From assembly GCF_000090795.2 (NCBI RefSeq), contig NW_003546244.1, positions 310,231-374,230 on the forward strand: a DNA stretch of 64,000 bases, in the 5' to 3' direction. The position numbers were made by a program, and so were the translations under genes. This document shows, in pieces, positions 1-11,645 of this stretch. The notes under the pieces were generated by a model. That model saw only the letters and a program-made list of their open reading frames with translations. It searched no databases and had not been told where the DNA came from. The first letter of the stretch is position 1, and each line of letters starts with the position of its first letter. This DNA is from Amphimedon queenslandica (Eukaryota > Porifera > Demospongiae > Haplosclerida > Niphatidae).

Positions 1-1240
1 CATAATGCAGGGTCTCTTACTATGATGATGCTGAGTTTTTCCACCTTCAATAGCACTAACAATAGTAGTGAAGCCTTTAGATAGTGCTATAGTAACAGGT
101 GTGTCACCAAGATGGGTTGATAATTTGGAATCGGCACCATTTTCTAAAAGAAGAGTAACTAGTGGAACACTGTCTTGTGAAGCAGCATAACATAGAGGCT
201 ACGGAAAAAATATAAGATTTGATAAATATAAAGAATATTCTTACTGTCCAGCCCCACAAGTCCTGCCTATTGACATCAGCATTATAAGATAGGAGAACAC
301 TAACAATACCGTAATGGCCAGATTGACAAGCATGTATTAATGGAGTCATACGATGTCTAGTAATTTATAAGTATATGAATGCACTTATTATGTGGCCTAT
401 ACCTGTCATGGGTATTAATCCTAGCACCTTTATCAATGAGCAATTTTGCACACATTGAGAGCTGGTCTTGGTTAGAATTCTTGGAACAACATAATGCCAT
501 AAGACAAGAAAACATATCTAGTAATAATAATTAAAAATAAAGGTTTCCATTATTTAAAAAATAACTCAGTACCTTTATGTGCATTAGGATTTGCTCCTTT
601 CTCCAGTAATAGTTTGATGATATCATAATGACCATGATCACATGAGTATAAGAGTGCCGTCCATCCTCCACTTAAAACTGAATTAGGATCAAAACCTAAT
701 ACATGTACATGTATAATGATTATAAACAAGCCCATGCATGCATAATTAAGAAAAAATAGAATTTATTTCTTAATGTAATGAAAGACAGACAGACAACAGT
801 AATATCTAGTCCTTGCCTATGCAAAGTGTGAGCAAGTATAATATATATTACCAGTATCAAGAATTTCCTCTACTGATGATCTGGTCCCACTGACAATAGC
901 AAGCCTCATTCTTTCTTCAGCTGCAAAAGCTTCAAATCAAACTAAGAATCATCATTGGGTTTACTCACTGGGATTGCAGACCAACAACTCTTCAACACTA
1001 GTAGAAGGAACACTGGTTATAGAAGGACTATCAACAATACTGGTGCTGTTAGCTCGGTTGTTAGCCTTTGGAGGAGACTCTAGAGCTACCTACTCAAGAA
1101 ATACTAAGGTCTAATAGATTCATTTGTACTTTTGAAGGATCCTTTTCATGATAATTATATCCTTGCTCATCACCAAAGTCAAATCCATCGAATTGATCAT
1201 CATCAGTGAAAGCCTCACAGCCAGCAGGAACAAACGCCAT
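1..1240 (-). CDS. ASZ1: ASZ1/GASZ-like ankyrin-repeat germline protein, 5' part (runs off left edge)
   Basis: Seven exons were assembled with continuous phase: 1130-1240, 969-1089, 852-920, 573-695, 403-517, 245-356 and 1-198 (partial). The intron between the first two is only 40 bp. The protein starts MAFVPAGCEAF, with an acidic N-terminus followed by at least four ankyrin repeats (motifs GGWTALLYSCDHGHYDIIKLL, MTPLIHACQSGHYGIVSVLL and WTPLCYAASQDSVPLVTLLL). The order and spacing of the stretches EERMRLAI, GGWTALL, LCCSKNSNQDQLSMCAKLL and RMTPLIHA follow vertebrate GASZ, including its irregular repeat with an inserted segment before CVELLL. GASZ is a piRNA-pathway scaffold at the mitochondrial outer membrane of germ cells. 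Its SAM domain and membrane anchor would lie left of the window. A generic ankyrin protein is the alternative. The start at MAFV is preferred because upstream in-frame residues would overlap the shared promoter. Confidence -1.
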
Positions 1241-1375
1241 GACACCACGTGGGTAGTTATAAATGCTCACGTGATCTTGTCCCACCCACTGCACTTGTGT
1301 TATTAGCCACGCCCTTGGGTTGATTGTAATTTTAAAATGCAGGGGAGGAGATAAACAGAAAACAAGAGCAGATTA
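1241..1375. promoter_or_regulatory. Bidirectional promoter between ASZ1 and DZIP1
   Basis: Only 135 bp separate the two start codons, so the divergent genes must share core promoter DNA. The segment holds two palindromic CACGTG E-boxes (1246-1251 and 1268-1273) and GC-rich CACCC/CCACGCCC motifs. No convincing TATA box is centred for either gene. The E-boxes are seen directly; their function is inferred. Confidence -1.
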
Positions 1376-1830
1376 ATGATGACTAGTTTCTTACCAGTGG
1401 AAGAGGAGCCAGCTGTCAGAGGTACTTTTACCTTTAGAAGAAGATGGGCCAACGTAGATTGGCGTGCTTTGTGTAAGGAAAATTTTATTTTCGTTGATTT
1501 TATTGCTGTATTACTATTAATTATTATTATTACTAATTATTATTAGCTGGTGTTGACGTGGATAAAATTGCACAAACTGTTGATGTCCAAACTTTGCAGA
1601 ATAATATACTGCACGTCACATTCTGCAATGTTGAAAATGAGGTTCGATGGAGGGAAATATTATAATGCAGTGTATTACGATTGTTTTTAGGAGTTTCGTA
1701 ATGTTGATATCAATTTTATCAAGCTATTTCGTCTTGCTCAGTTGATAATTGAATATCTCTTGGTATGTTATTAATTATTAGATTTTAATAAACCCATAAA
1801 TTAGCAAATAATTATGGTAAAAATAGGTGC

Positions 1831-1874
<44 letters not shown>

Positions 1875-2298
1875 CTTCATTATATCTAGCACACTCAGCA
1901 GTATTTAACTGATCAGTTACAAGTATTACAAGAACAGCTTCACATTACAGGACAAGTACATAATTACCATAATAATATTATTGTATTATTTATTATTACT
2001 AGGAATTACAATCAACACGCATCGAAGTCACAACGCAATCAAAAAATTTAAAGACCGTAAAGAGAGAAAATCGCAAGAGACGTAAAATGATAGAGTCTTA
2101 CCAGCAAATGATGAACGCTGGGGCTAGCGGCCTTTACCCGGTAATTAGTAGCGGGGGCAGATTGCCATGGTAATGTTCTATTTTTAGTGTCACGTCTGTC
2201 GCCGTGAGTTTATCAGTGCTGAGTTTTTGAAGGGACATATTGAGAGGAGACATACTGCAAAACCAAAGTAATGCTGTCTATTTATGATCATAACTTGA

Positions 2299-2351
<53 letters not shown>

Positions 2352-4325
2352 CCTCTTATTTGTAACAGAGATGATGCGGAGGTCCTGAAAGAGATGGAGA
2401 AAGAGCTGGAGACTAAAGTATTCGAGAAAGTCCAGCAGCAGCTACTTCAGTCGCAGAATGAAATGAAGCAAGAAATGCTATTGAAAGTGAGAATAAAGAC
2501 CAAGTGCTCTGGCTATTACCTCCCCCTCTCCTTCTCTCTTCTTCATTTTAGGAGAGCAAGCTTCACGAAGAGAAAGTAAAGGAATTTGAGATGTGGAAGA
2601 CCCAAGAGCAGCAAAGACTGAAAGTAACAATGTACTACTGATTGCATATACATGTACATGTATTGCATTAGGAGGAGCTTGCGGTGCACAAGGCCACTCT
2701 AACTACACAGTTGCAGCAGCAGAATCAACACACAACCGAGCTATTACAGAAGGTAATACAATCAGTAATGGTTATACTGTTATAATGTCACATTGTTGTA
2801 CCTCCTTTACAGACTTTAGAGCAGGCACAAGGTAGGCATTATTTATTATTATTTATTTAGGCCTGGTTTACACGACTACGTTTTAAAGTAAAACGGATAT
2901 ATTTTTGATCGGATAAGGGTCTCGTTTATCGTTTTTTTAATGGGCCAATTTTTGAGAAAAATCCCTGTACTATAGCCCATGGTTTTTTCCGAAAAACGGC
3001 TCAAAAATCACCCCCAATTTTTATGACATTTTTTGATACATATTGATGTACTTATGCTATGTAGAAAGTTTGAGCGAATTTCGACTTAAATTTTTCAAGT
3101 TATGGCCATTTTTTAAAATGGGCCAATTTTTGAGAAAAACCCCTGTACTATAGTCCATGGTTTTTTCAAAAAACGGCTCAAAAATCACCCCCAATTTTTA
3201 TCACATTTTTTGATACATATTGATGTACTTATGTTATGTAGAAAGTTTGAGCAGATTCCGACTTAAATTTTTTGAGTTATGACCATTTTTTTTAATGGGC
3301 CAATTTTTGAGAAAAATCCCTGTACTATAGCCCATGGTTTTTTTCCGAAAAATGGCTCAAAAATCACCCCCAATTTTTATTACATTTTTTGATACATATT
3401 GATGTAATTATGTTATGTAGAAAGTTTGAGCGAATTTCGACTTAAATTTTTCAAGTTATGGCCATTTTTAAAAATGGGCCAATTTTTGAGAAAAACCCCT
3501 GTACTATAGTCCATGGTTTTTTTCCGAAAAATGGCTCAAAAATCACCCCCAATTTTTTATCACATTTTTTGATACATATTGATGTACTTATGTTATGTAG
3601 AAAGTTTGTGCAGATTCCGACTTAAATTTTTTGAGTTATGACCATTTTTTTTAAATGGGCCAATTTTTGAGAAAAATCCCTGTACTATAGCCCATGGTTT
3701 TTTCCGAAAAATGGCTCAAAAATCACCCCCAATTTTTATCACATTTTTTGATACATATTGATGTACTTATGTTATGTAGAAAGTTAAAGCGGATTCCGAC
3801 TTAATTTTTTTTAGTTATGACCATTTTTTTAAATTGGCCAATTTTTGAGAAAAACCCCTGTACTATAGTCCATGGTTTTTTCTGAAAAATGGCTCAAAAA
3901 TCACCCCCGATTTTTATTACATTTTTTGATACATATTGATGTACTTATGCTATCTAGAAAGTTTGAGTGGATTCCGACTTAAATTTTTCAAGTTATAACC
4001 ATTTTTAAAAATGGGCTATTTTTTTAAAATCCCTGTACTATAGTCGATGGTTTTTCCTGAAAAACGGCTCAAAAATTACCCCCAATTTTTATTGCTGGCA
4101 GATTAGGCCAGCGTCGTCGTGTAAATGAGGTCTTAATCACTTATTTATTTTTTATTAAAGAAGAATTAAAGGCATTGAGAACAAGCAGAGATCAATCAAT
4201 GGAGATGATACCTCAAGTAATACCATAATAATAGATAATAATAATATAATAAATGATTCATTGACAGGCTACGTGTAATAATGATAGTACTCAATTGGTT
4301 GATCTACAGGACAAATTCCATACAC

Positions 4326-4367
<42 letters not shown>

Positions 4368-7047
4368 ACATACACCGGATTTTATACAATGTACAATTGC
4401 TTTATTATTAGTTGCAGCAATCGGTTAAAGATGAGAGAAAGATTTGGAAAAAAAAGTTGAAAGAGACAGCAAAGAAATATGAAGACGATCTCATGGAGAG
4501 AACCAGAAAATACGAAGAAGAATTGAGAGAAGTAAGTGATTGCCATCGATGCAACTTATTTTTGGCCAGCAAAGTTTAAACTTTGTAAAAAAATTCAATT
4601 TTGACCGGCATCAGTTCAAACTTGCTACAGAACATAAGAATGTGCATATGTATCAGAAGAAATTATAAAAATGGAGAATTCTCTACTTTTCATTTTTGAC
4701 AAAATTTGGCCCGAGACCATGTACTGTAGTACAGGGACTTTTGTCTGATTTTTGAGTAATTTAAAAAATTTCTTTAAAAATCTGATTTTGATCGGAATCA
4801 GCTCAAACTTTCTACACAACATACATGTAAGTTGTTGTACATGTATCAGAAAATGCAATAAAAATGGAGAAATCTTACTTGTTGAAACTTGGCCTGAGAC
4901 CATGCAGGGTCTTCATTCCAACTGAAAATATCAAGGACTTTATTACACCCAGTCCAATATTATCATATGTACCATGTAACAAATTATAATGTCAACTATT
5001 TTAGTTGTTTTTTTTTTTAATTTTTTGCTCAGTCTCAAGGCCGTATAGCAGTATTAGAACAGAGCCTAGCAGCAATACCTAAAGATACCAGCACTGTCAA
5101 ACATCTGGCGCAGGTAAACAGTAAAATGCACGTATACATAACTTTACTTTACATCTCTCTCTTTCTCTGTACAGCAAGTTGATCAGATAAGTACTCACTT
5201 GACTGAAATGAAAGAGGCCCAGCCTACATGTACTACACAACATCATATCATTGTTTCATCCAAGCCTTCCTCTCTCGCCTCCTCTGATGATGATGAGGAG
5301 GAGGAGGAAGATGGTGTAGAACACATTAGAGAGAAGAAGCAAGAAGATTTGCTGAAGCTCAAAACAGCATTGAATAGTATTGTTAATGAAGCAATGACTA
5401 AGAGAGGAGTTGAAGTTAGCATTAACTAATTGTTAATAATTATAATTATTTTATTATTATTATTTTCATTATTATTTTTATTCTTATTTTGTTATTTTCA
5501 GCCATCTGCAGGTGGTTTATCGACACAAAAACTAACCGATAAGCTAAAATTACTAAAACAGGAACAGCAATCCAAGGCACAGGTAATCAACCTTCTCCTA
5601 ATTGCAAGAAAATATGACAGCTCTCTCTCTCTCTTTATTAGACCCACCCTTTATTTGCACAGCAGAGATCAGAGTAAGTGCATCTCGAGTATTTTAATTA
5701 AATGTGTGGGTGTCAAACAGGTTAGAGAAACAGGTTGAGGAACAAGTCAAGTTACATTACAAGCCAACGGTACTTGTTTCACCAAAGAAACCTCCTGTCT
5801 CTAAACTAGTCATAACTCCACCTATCGTAACTCCAACTAAATCTCCTCAATCTCCAGCTAAATCTCCTCGATCTCCAACTAAATCTTCTCGATCTCCAAC
5901 TGAACTGATCCTTGAATCCAGCAGTGATGAAGAGTAAGCTAGTATCATTGAAATAATAATTGTCACTTTGTTTGACAGATCAAGCGATGAGGATGAAGAG
6001 GAAACTCCAGTAGTATCTATAGCTCCTAAAAGAACAGGAGCCAGTGGATTACCTACTGGAGCTACCACTAATGTCCAAACTACTCCAGTCATCACTTCCA
6101 TTCTACCGTTAAGCATACCAACTGTTTCCAGTGCACCTTTCACTCCGACCAATATACCATCCGCTCCGACCAGTGCTCCATTTACCATTACCAGTGCACC
6201 ATTCACTTCAACCAATACTCATCTACCAGTGACCAGCGTCCGTTTGCCTCCTAATGCAATACCCGTTTTACCAGTAGCCACTAGTGTACCAATGACCGTA
6301 GCTTCGACCAGTGTACAACCGATACCAACCTTACCTACAGTAGCTGATAGTCCTACTGCTCCTAATCCTATTTTTGATAGTGAAAGGTTATCATTACTTA
6401 GGCAGTTAGGCTACTGTAATAATAATGTTATTACTATTGTATTTCTTTAGTGATGAGGACGATGATAGCATTGAGAAGTTGATTGCTGGTACTGACGTAC
6501 TTGCAAAGGCATCTTCAACGCCAATTAAAGTAACGGTTTAATTATATTAATGTGAGATAACGATGAGATTATTGTTAATGATAGTCTGTTACTGTTGTCG
6601 AGAGAATCAATCGAAACAAGCCTCGTGATGGTGTAGTCCCAATGAGTGGAGCACCAGTAATGATGATACCACAACCACTCTTAGATCCATTGGTAAGCAG
6701 TACATGTACTGGTATATGTACATGTATGTATTACTTAATGTATCTCTCCATTCATTGTAGGAAAGTGATGATGATAGTGATACTTTCACTATCTCTGAGC
6801 TTAGTGCTGCACCTCCTATTGCTCCTCCAGTCTCAGCATCTAAACCAATCTCGGCTCAGTCTGTTCCACTTATGAGCAGTAAACACGACTACCATACAGG
6901 TATAATAATAGCCTTATTTCTCTAATTTATCCTTCTCTCTCTCTTTCTCTATCTTTAGCTGCTGTAGCTTCATCGCATTCAGCTCTTACTACAGTAACTG
7001 CTGATGATTTTGATTCCGATATATCAGATATAACTGAACTAAAATAA
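1376..7047 (+). CDS. DZIP1: DZIP1 (Iguana) zinc-finger/coiled-coil ciliary protein
   Basis: Twenty-three exons sum to 2526 nt (842 codons) with unbroken phase: 1376-1472, 1547-1641, 1691-1762, 1890-1955, 2003-2140, 2188-2267, 2369-2486, 2552-2623, 2672-2752, 2813-2831, 4161-4216, 4268-4327, 4412-4531, 5033-5113, 5175-5414, 5502-5582, 5642-5673, 5721-5933, 5979-6386, 6451-6529, 6603-6692, 6761-6899 and 6959-7047. The N-terminus (FRRRWANVDWRAL, then VTFCNVENE, FRLAQLIIEYLL) is the DZIP1 N-terminal domain. A single C2H2 finger follows (C157, C160, H173, H178; FLKGHIERRH). Long coiled coils come next, then an acidic, Ser/Pro/Thr-rich tail. DZIP1 acts at the basal body in ciliogenesis and in Hedgehog/GLI signalling. 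Human DZIP1 is about 867 residues, so this is essentially full length. The intron before exon 11 carries a 1.27-kb repeat element. Confidence -1.
2303..2357 (+). repeat. CT microsatellite abutting a 3' splice site
   Basis: About 50 bp of pure CT dinucleotides end 11 bp before DZIP1 exon 7 (2369), so the tract serves as, or has expanded from, the polypyrimidine tract of that acceptor. Confidence -1.
2860..4132. mobile_element. TIR-flanked non-autonomous element filled with satellite units (PIF/Harbinger-like?)
   Basis: The left end GGCCTGGTTTACACGACTAC and the reverse complement of the right end (GACCTCATTTACACGACGAC) form imperfect terminal inverted repeats of about 20 bp. Both ends are bordered by TTA (2857-2859 and 4133-4135), consistent with a 3-bp target-site duplication. 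A TTA/TAA duplication and a GG-start terminus containing GTTTACAC fit PIF/Harbinger-type MITEs; that family assignment is inference. The interior is almost entirely a tandem array. There is no transposase ORF, so the element is non-autonomous. It sits in the same intron as the DZIP1 exon 10/11 junction and does not disturb the splice sites. Confidence -1.
2942..4080 (+). repeat. Tandem satellite array, ~178-bp unit, about 6.5 copies
   Basis: The phrase TGGGCCAATTTTTGAG recurs at about 2941, 3119, 3296, 3475, 3656, 3835 (variant) and 4012 (variant), giving spacings of 177-181 bp. Each unit contains CCCTGTACTATAG, CATGGTTTTTTC, CAAAAATCACCCCCAATTTT, TGATACATATTGATGTA and GTAGAAAGTTTGAG. Alternate units share variants (for example CCCATGG versus TCCATGG), hinting at a two-unit higher-order repeat. 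Confidence -1.
4560..4905 (-). repeat. Diverged satellite copies, inverted relative to the array
   Basis: Two degenerate units in the DZIP1 intron between exons 13 and 14 carry the complement-orientation phrases CGGAATCAGCTCAAACTTTC, ATGTATCAG and TACAGGGACTTTTG. They also contain GGAGAATTCTC, marking a second subfamily that recurs elsewhere in the window. Confidence -1.
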
Positions 7048-7048
7048 A
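7043..7048 (+). other. DZIP1: Polyadenylation signal overlapping the DZIP1 stop codon
   Basis: The final codons CTA AAA TAA run into AGA, so AATAAA spans the stop codon itself. The next gene starts only 132 bp downstream, so the 3' UTR must be very short. Use of this signal is inferred. Confidence -1.
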
Positions 7049-7179
7049 GAGACATTCACACACTTATATCAATTATGATTTTAAAAATTATTTTACAAAA
7101 AGGAAATGTGATGTCACGTCCTGTTTAATTGATTTTAATTAATTGACTCATCAAATTTTTTAGGTCAACTGACCAGAAA

Positions 7180-10100
7180 ATGGCCGTGAAATTCGTTCTC
7201 TTGCTGCTGTTTGCTTCAGTTTACTGTCGTCCTTCTCTTCCACAAAGCAACCTTTATCCTCAACTGGATGTAGTTCACTGCCCCAATTCTGAGGACCTCT
7301 GCCCGGCTAATAATACGTGTTGCCGTCTTACCCCGGAGCTCTGGGGATGCTGTCCACACATAGACGCTTACTGCTGCTCTGATAAGCGCCACTGCTGTCC
7401 TCGTGGCCATCCTTGCTCCGCGGACTCCTTGAACTGCTCGGACTCTACTACAACCTTCCCTTCCGTTTTGATGAGTTTTAAAAGGCAAAGAAACAGAAAT
7501 AAACCCTTCTTTGAAAGTAAAAGTAAGTAAATTTTATTATTATTTTTAATGCTACAAGCTCCTCCTCTCCTTTCAGTTTCAGATACATTATCACAAGTTG
7601 CCGTTAATGTGAATTGCACTCCTCCTGGTTCAAAAGAGAGCTGGCAGTGTCCTGCCGATCATACGTGCTGCTATATTTCAACCACTAGGAGATATGGTTG
7701 CTGTCCAATAGTACCTGCAACTTGCTGCCCTGATGGAAGAGGATGCTGTCCATCAGGATACACTTGTGACCTAACCGATAATACATGCACTCCACCAAAA
7801 GACTCACTTGCAACACTGGCACCGACTCTAATTGACGTGAGACCTAGACCCACCAACGTTACTGATATAATTTGTCCCAATGGGATAAATCAATGTCCTG
7901 ATGGTGAAACCTGCTGTCGGGTGAGCAGTGATGATTTCGGGTGCTGTCATTTTTCCAATGCTGTCTGCTGTGCTGATATGAAGCACTGCTGTCCTAGCGG
8001 ATATATGTGTAGTCCGAATGACGGTAACTGTATAAGGTCTCAAGTGGCTATACTTAAGAAGAAACCTGCAATTAGCATATCCTTCACTAACGTGACTGAA
8101 GTCCATTGTCCTGATGGTAAAGTATGTCTCGATGGCAATACTTGCTGTCAGACCCTCTCTGGTAGCTATGGTTGCTGTCCTAGGGAAGATGCTGTTTGTT
8201 GTGCTGATAGAGTTCACTGCTGTCCTCATGGCACTGAATGCAAAAGTGATGGCACTTGCACTAGGACCAATGAGGTAAAGAAGACCCTGAAACTTGATTC
8301 AGTTAAGTGTCCTGATGGTGGAGTTTGTCTTGATGGTGAAACTTGTTGTCGAGAAAGTGGTTATAAATATGGTTGTTGTTCTTATCCTGATGCTACCTGT
8401 TGCTCTGATGGAATCCATTGCTGTCCCTCAGGAGAGATATGTGACGTAGCTCGTGGGACTTGTTTTTATGGAGGCTCTGCTAAAGCAATGATGAAGAAAC
8501 TGTCATTCTTGAGGTCACCAATTAAAGTTAAAAATGTGGTTTGTCCTGATGGAGGAAGCTGTCCTGATGATAATACATGTTGTCTAACTGGTGACAATAA
8601 GTATGGGTGCTGTCCTCAACCTAATGCTAACTGTTGCGCTGATAAAGTCCATTGCTGTCCTTCAGGCTATTCTTGTAATGTAGCTGATGGTACTTGTACT
8701 AGAGGGGTCTCTGTTGTACCAATGATGAAGAAATTGTCATCCTTGAGGTCACCATCTGATGTAAAAAATGTGGTTTGTCCTGGTGGGAGGCAGAAGTGTC
8801 CTGATGACAATACTTGCTGTGAATTGGAATCTGGTAGCTATGGTTGCTGTCCTAGACCAGATGCTGTTTGCTGTGCTGATAAAACTCACTGCTGTCCTAA
8901 TGGCTATACGTGCCAGAACGATGGTACCTGCAAGAAAGACACGAAAGTCTATGAAGCACTGGCAGTTGTGAAACTTGATTCAGTTAAGTGTCCTGATGGT
9001 GGAGTTTGTCTTGATGGTCAAACTTGTTGTCGAGAAAGTGGTTATAAATATGGTTGTTGTCCTTATCTTGATGCTACCTGTTGCTCTGATGGAATCCATT
9101 GCTGTCCCTCAGGAGAGATATGTGACGTAGCTCGTGGGACTTGTTTTTACGGAGACTCCGCTAAAGCAATGATCAAGAAACTGTCATTCTTGAAGTCACC
9201 AACTAAAGTTAAAAATGTGGTTTGTCCTAATGGGAGGCAGGAGTGTCCTGATGACAATACTTGTTGTGAATTGAAATCTGGTAGCTATGGTTGCTGTCCT
9301 AGAGCAGATGCTGTTTGCTGTGCTGATAAAATTCACTGCTGTCCTAATGGCTACACGTGCGAGAACGATGGTACTTGCAAGAGAGACTCGAAAGTCTATG
9401 AAGCTCTGGCAGTTTTGAAACTCAATACAGTTGACTGTCCTGATGGGGGAAGCTGTCCTGATAATAATACATGTTGTCTAACTGGTGTAGATAAGTACGG
9501 GTGCTGTCCTCAACCTAATGCTGTCTGTTGCGCTGATAAAGTCCATTGCTGCCCTAAAGACTTTTCTTGTAATACAGCTGATCATACTTGTACTAAGGGG
9601 GTCTCTGTTATACCAATGATGAAGAAGCTTCCAACGTTGGGCTCACCTACTAAATTAAAAGGGGTTGTATGCCCTAATGGAAAGAATGAGTGTCCTGATG
9701 GTAGCACTTGCTGCAGTAAAGGTGATGCAGGATATGGCTGCTGCCCTTTGGCTAATGCTGTTTGCTGTGCTGATCAAACCCATTGTTGTCCTAATGGTTT
9801 CTCATGTGATGCAAGTAATGGTACCTGTGTCAAGGAAGCCCCTGTATTCTCAGCCTTACACAAAGTCTTTCAGCCTCTGTATAATAGTAAAGTCAAAGAA
9901 AATGTCTGCCCTGATGGTCAAAGTGAATGCTCTGATATTAATACATGCTGTAAGACCGATACAGGAAAGTATGGCTGCTGTGAGTTACCTCAAGCTACCT
10001 GCTGCTCTGATATGAAGCATTGCTGTCCAAGTGGTTACATTTGCAATTCTGATGGCTCCTGTAATAGGCAGGATTCCTTTATACAAATTGAAGCAGTTCT

Positions 10101-10836
10101 CATTAAGAATAAGGTAAAGGATGTCACTTGTAGCGATGGCAATACATCGTGTAAAAATGATCAGACTTGCTGTCTTCTTAAAGATGGACGCTATGGTTGC
10201 TGTAACCTCACTGATGCTAATTGCTGTGGCGATGGGATACATTGCTGTCCAAATGGTTACTCGTGTGACGTGGCAAAAGGCACGTGTGTAAAAGAAGCAT
10301 CTGTCATACCAATACTAAAGAAAATGATGTCAGTGTCTACTCAAGTAAAGGATGATATAAAATGTCCTGATGATACGGTTTGCTCTGACAATAACACTTG
10401 CTGTAAAGCAAAGTCTAATTCGTTTGGTTGTTGTCCTTCACCTAAAGCTACCTGTTGTGCTGATGAGATCCACTGCTGTCCTAGTGGCACAACTTGCGAT
10501 CTTGAAGGCCATACCTGCAGGGTCTCAGAAGCAAAGCATCAACCATTACTTCATGTTGGGAGTATGAAGAAACCAGTCGTCGTTAATGTTGTGTGTCCTT
10601 CTGTTCCAGGCCACGAGGAGAAGGAGTGCTCTAGTAACAGCACGTGCTGCTTGATGTCTGAAGGCAATTATGGTTGCTGCCCTTTTCCGAATGCTGTCTG
10701 CTGTGATGACAAGAAGCATTGCTGTCCTTTTGATTATGCATGTAACCCTGATGATGGAACATGTACAGACAAATCCAAAGGATTCCTTTACACCATCCCT
10801 CCTACAAGGATGAGCTACAAGAGGCCTCTCCTGTAA
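7180..10836 (+). CDS. GRN: Progranulin-like secreted protein with 15 granulin modules
   Basis: Two exons (7180-7522 and 7577-10836; 54-bp intron with GTAAGT donor and CTTTCAG acceptor) give 1201 codons. The signal peptide is MAVKFVLLLLFASVYC. Fifteen granulin modules follow, one in exon 1 and fourteen in exon 2. Each has the 12-cysteine pattern C-C-CC-CC-CC-CC-C-C, with recurring YGCCP, VCCAD, HCCP and GYTC phrases. Modules are joined by basic linkers such as VVPMMKKL, possible protease sites. Human progranulin has 7.5 modules, so this is about double. Granulins are secreted growth-factor and lysosomal proteins released by proteolysis. Modules 5 and 8, 7 and 9, and 6 and 10 are near-duplicates. 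The stop lies within CTGTAAGT, which is also a perfect donor, so a spliced longer tail is possible, although I see no next exon. Confidence -1.
8290..9650 (+). repeat. In-frame internal duplication of a three-module granulin block
   Basis: The sequence from about 8290 repeats from about 8971 with an offset of 681 bp (227 codons). Modules 5 (8300-8470) and 8 (8981-9150) differ at only a few positions. The next modules pair less simply (7 with 9, 6 with 10), indicating duplication followed by exchange or rearrangement. Confidence -1.
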
Positions 10837-11645
10837 GTATCATGACAATAGCTTGCTGTCATTATATGTTGCTATTGCTGTATAAATTTGTTTTCTCCCC
10901 ATATTGCTACATGCATTATACTCCTTATTAATAATTTATTGTGATTCAGTCTCAATTCATTGCTAGTATAATTTGTTGCTTTTTTCTTAAGGATACAATT
11001 TTGTTGTAAATACTTCAAGTTTATAATATTATGGCCAGTGGGTGGGCAGCAAGAGTTTATTAGTTTGGTACCAAAAGAGAAACAAGTTTGTTATTCTATA
11101 GAGCAATTCCAGCTATTGTAATAGTTTATACTAGCATGTCACATGATTCTCCATGTATGGGTAGCATCATATCCATACATGCACAGGTGTACATTGGGCA
11201 AAGCATTTCTATGGATATTCATAATAATAAACTATATGACAGCGTAGACTAGCTATTATGAAAAACTCCAGTTTGTTTTCTATACAAGTGATACAACTTT
11301 ATTTGCACTTTTATTCATGTATACAAGCATAAATCTAACATTTTCTATTAAAAATCACCATATTGCATGTACTGTTAGCTCTCTTTATGGGTTTGTGGTA
11401 AGTGGTGTACCTTAAAGTTCTTGTTATAATGTTAAGAATCCCCTATATACCACAAAGTCCACCCATTGCTATGCACCTGTTGCATTTCCACAGAAAATAA
11501 ATAAACTACCTAGTAATATGGTAGTATACTTCAGTATATTCATAACACACACTATATTTCAGTTGAAGGAGCCTAAGTGCTTGAAGTTAGTTACTAGCTG
11601 CAAACCTAGTCTTAAGTCGATTTACAATTAAAAGAGTCTCAGACA
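10837..11645. other. Intergenic: granulin 3' flank and promoter of the first small granulin gene
   Basis: No ORF of interest is present. A weak TATA variant (TATATTT, 11553-11559) precedes the 5' UTR block TGCTTGAAGTTAGTTAC (11577-11593), which is conserved before all three small granulin genes. The upstream part resembles the spacers at 12640-13040 and 13850-14180 (shared phrases include ACTATTGCTG-type and GTTGCATTT motifs), indicating duplication of the whole unit. Confidence -1.

Noticed and set aside
4625-4903. Minus-strand 92-codon ORF in a DZIP1 intron
   Set aside because: Consists of degenerate satellite units found at several other sites; no protein features.
5847-6215. Minus-strand ORF over DZIP1 exons 18-19
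   Set aside because: Complement of the Pro/Thr/Ser-rich repeat coding sequence; the plus strand is continuous with DZIP1 exons.
7216-10242. Antisense ORFs across the granulin genes
   Set aside because: Shadow frames created by cysteine-rich codon bias; no homology and no independent signals.
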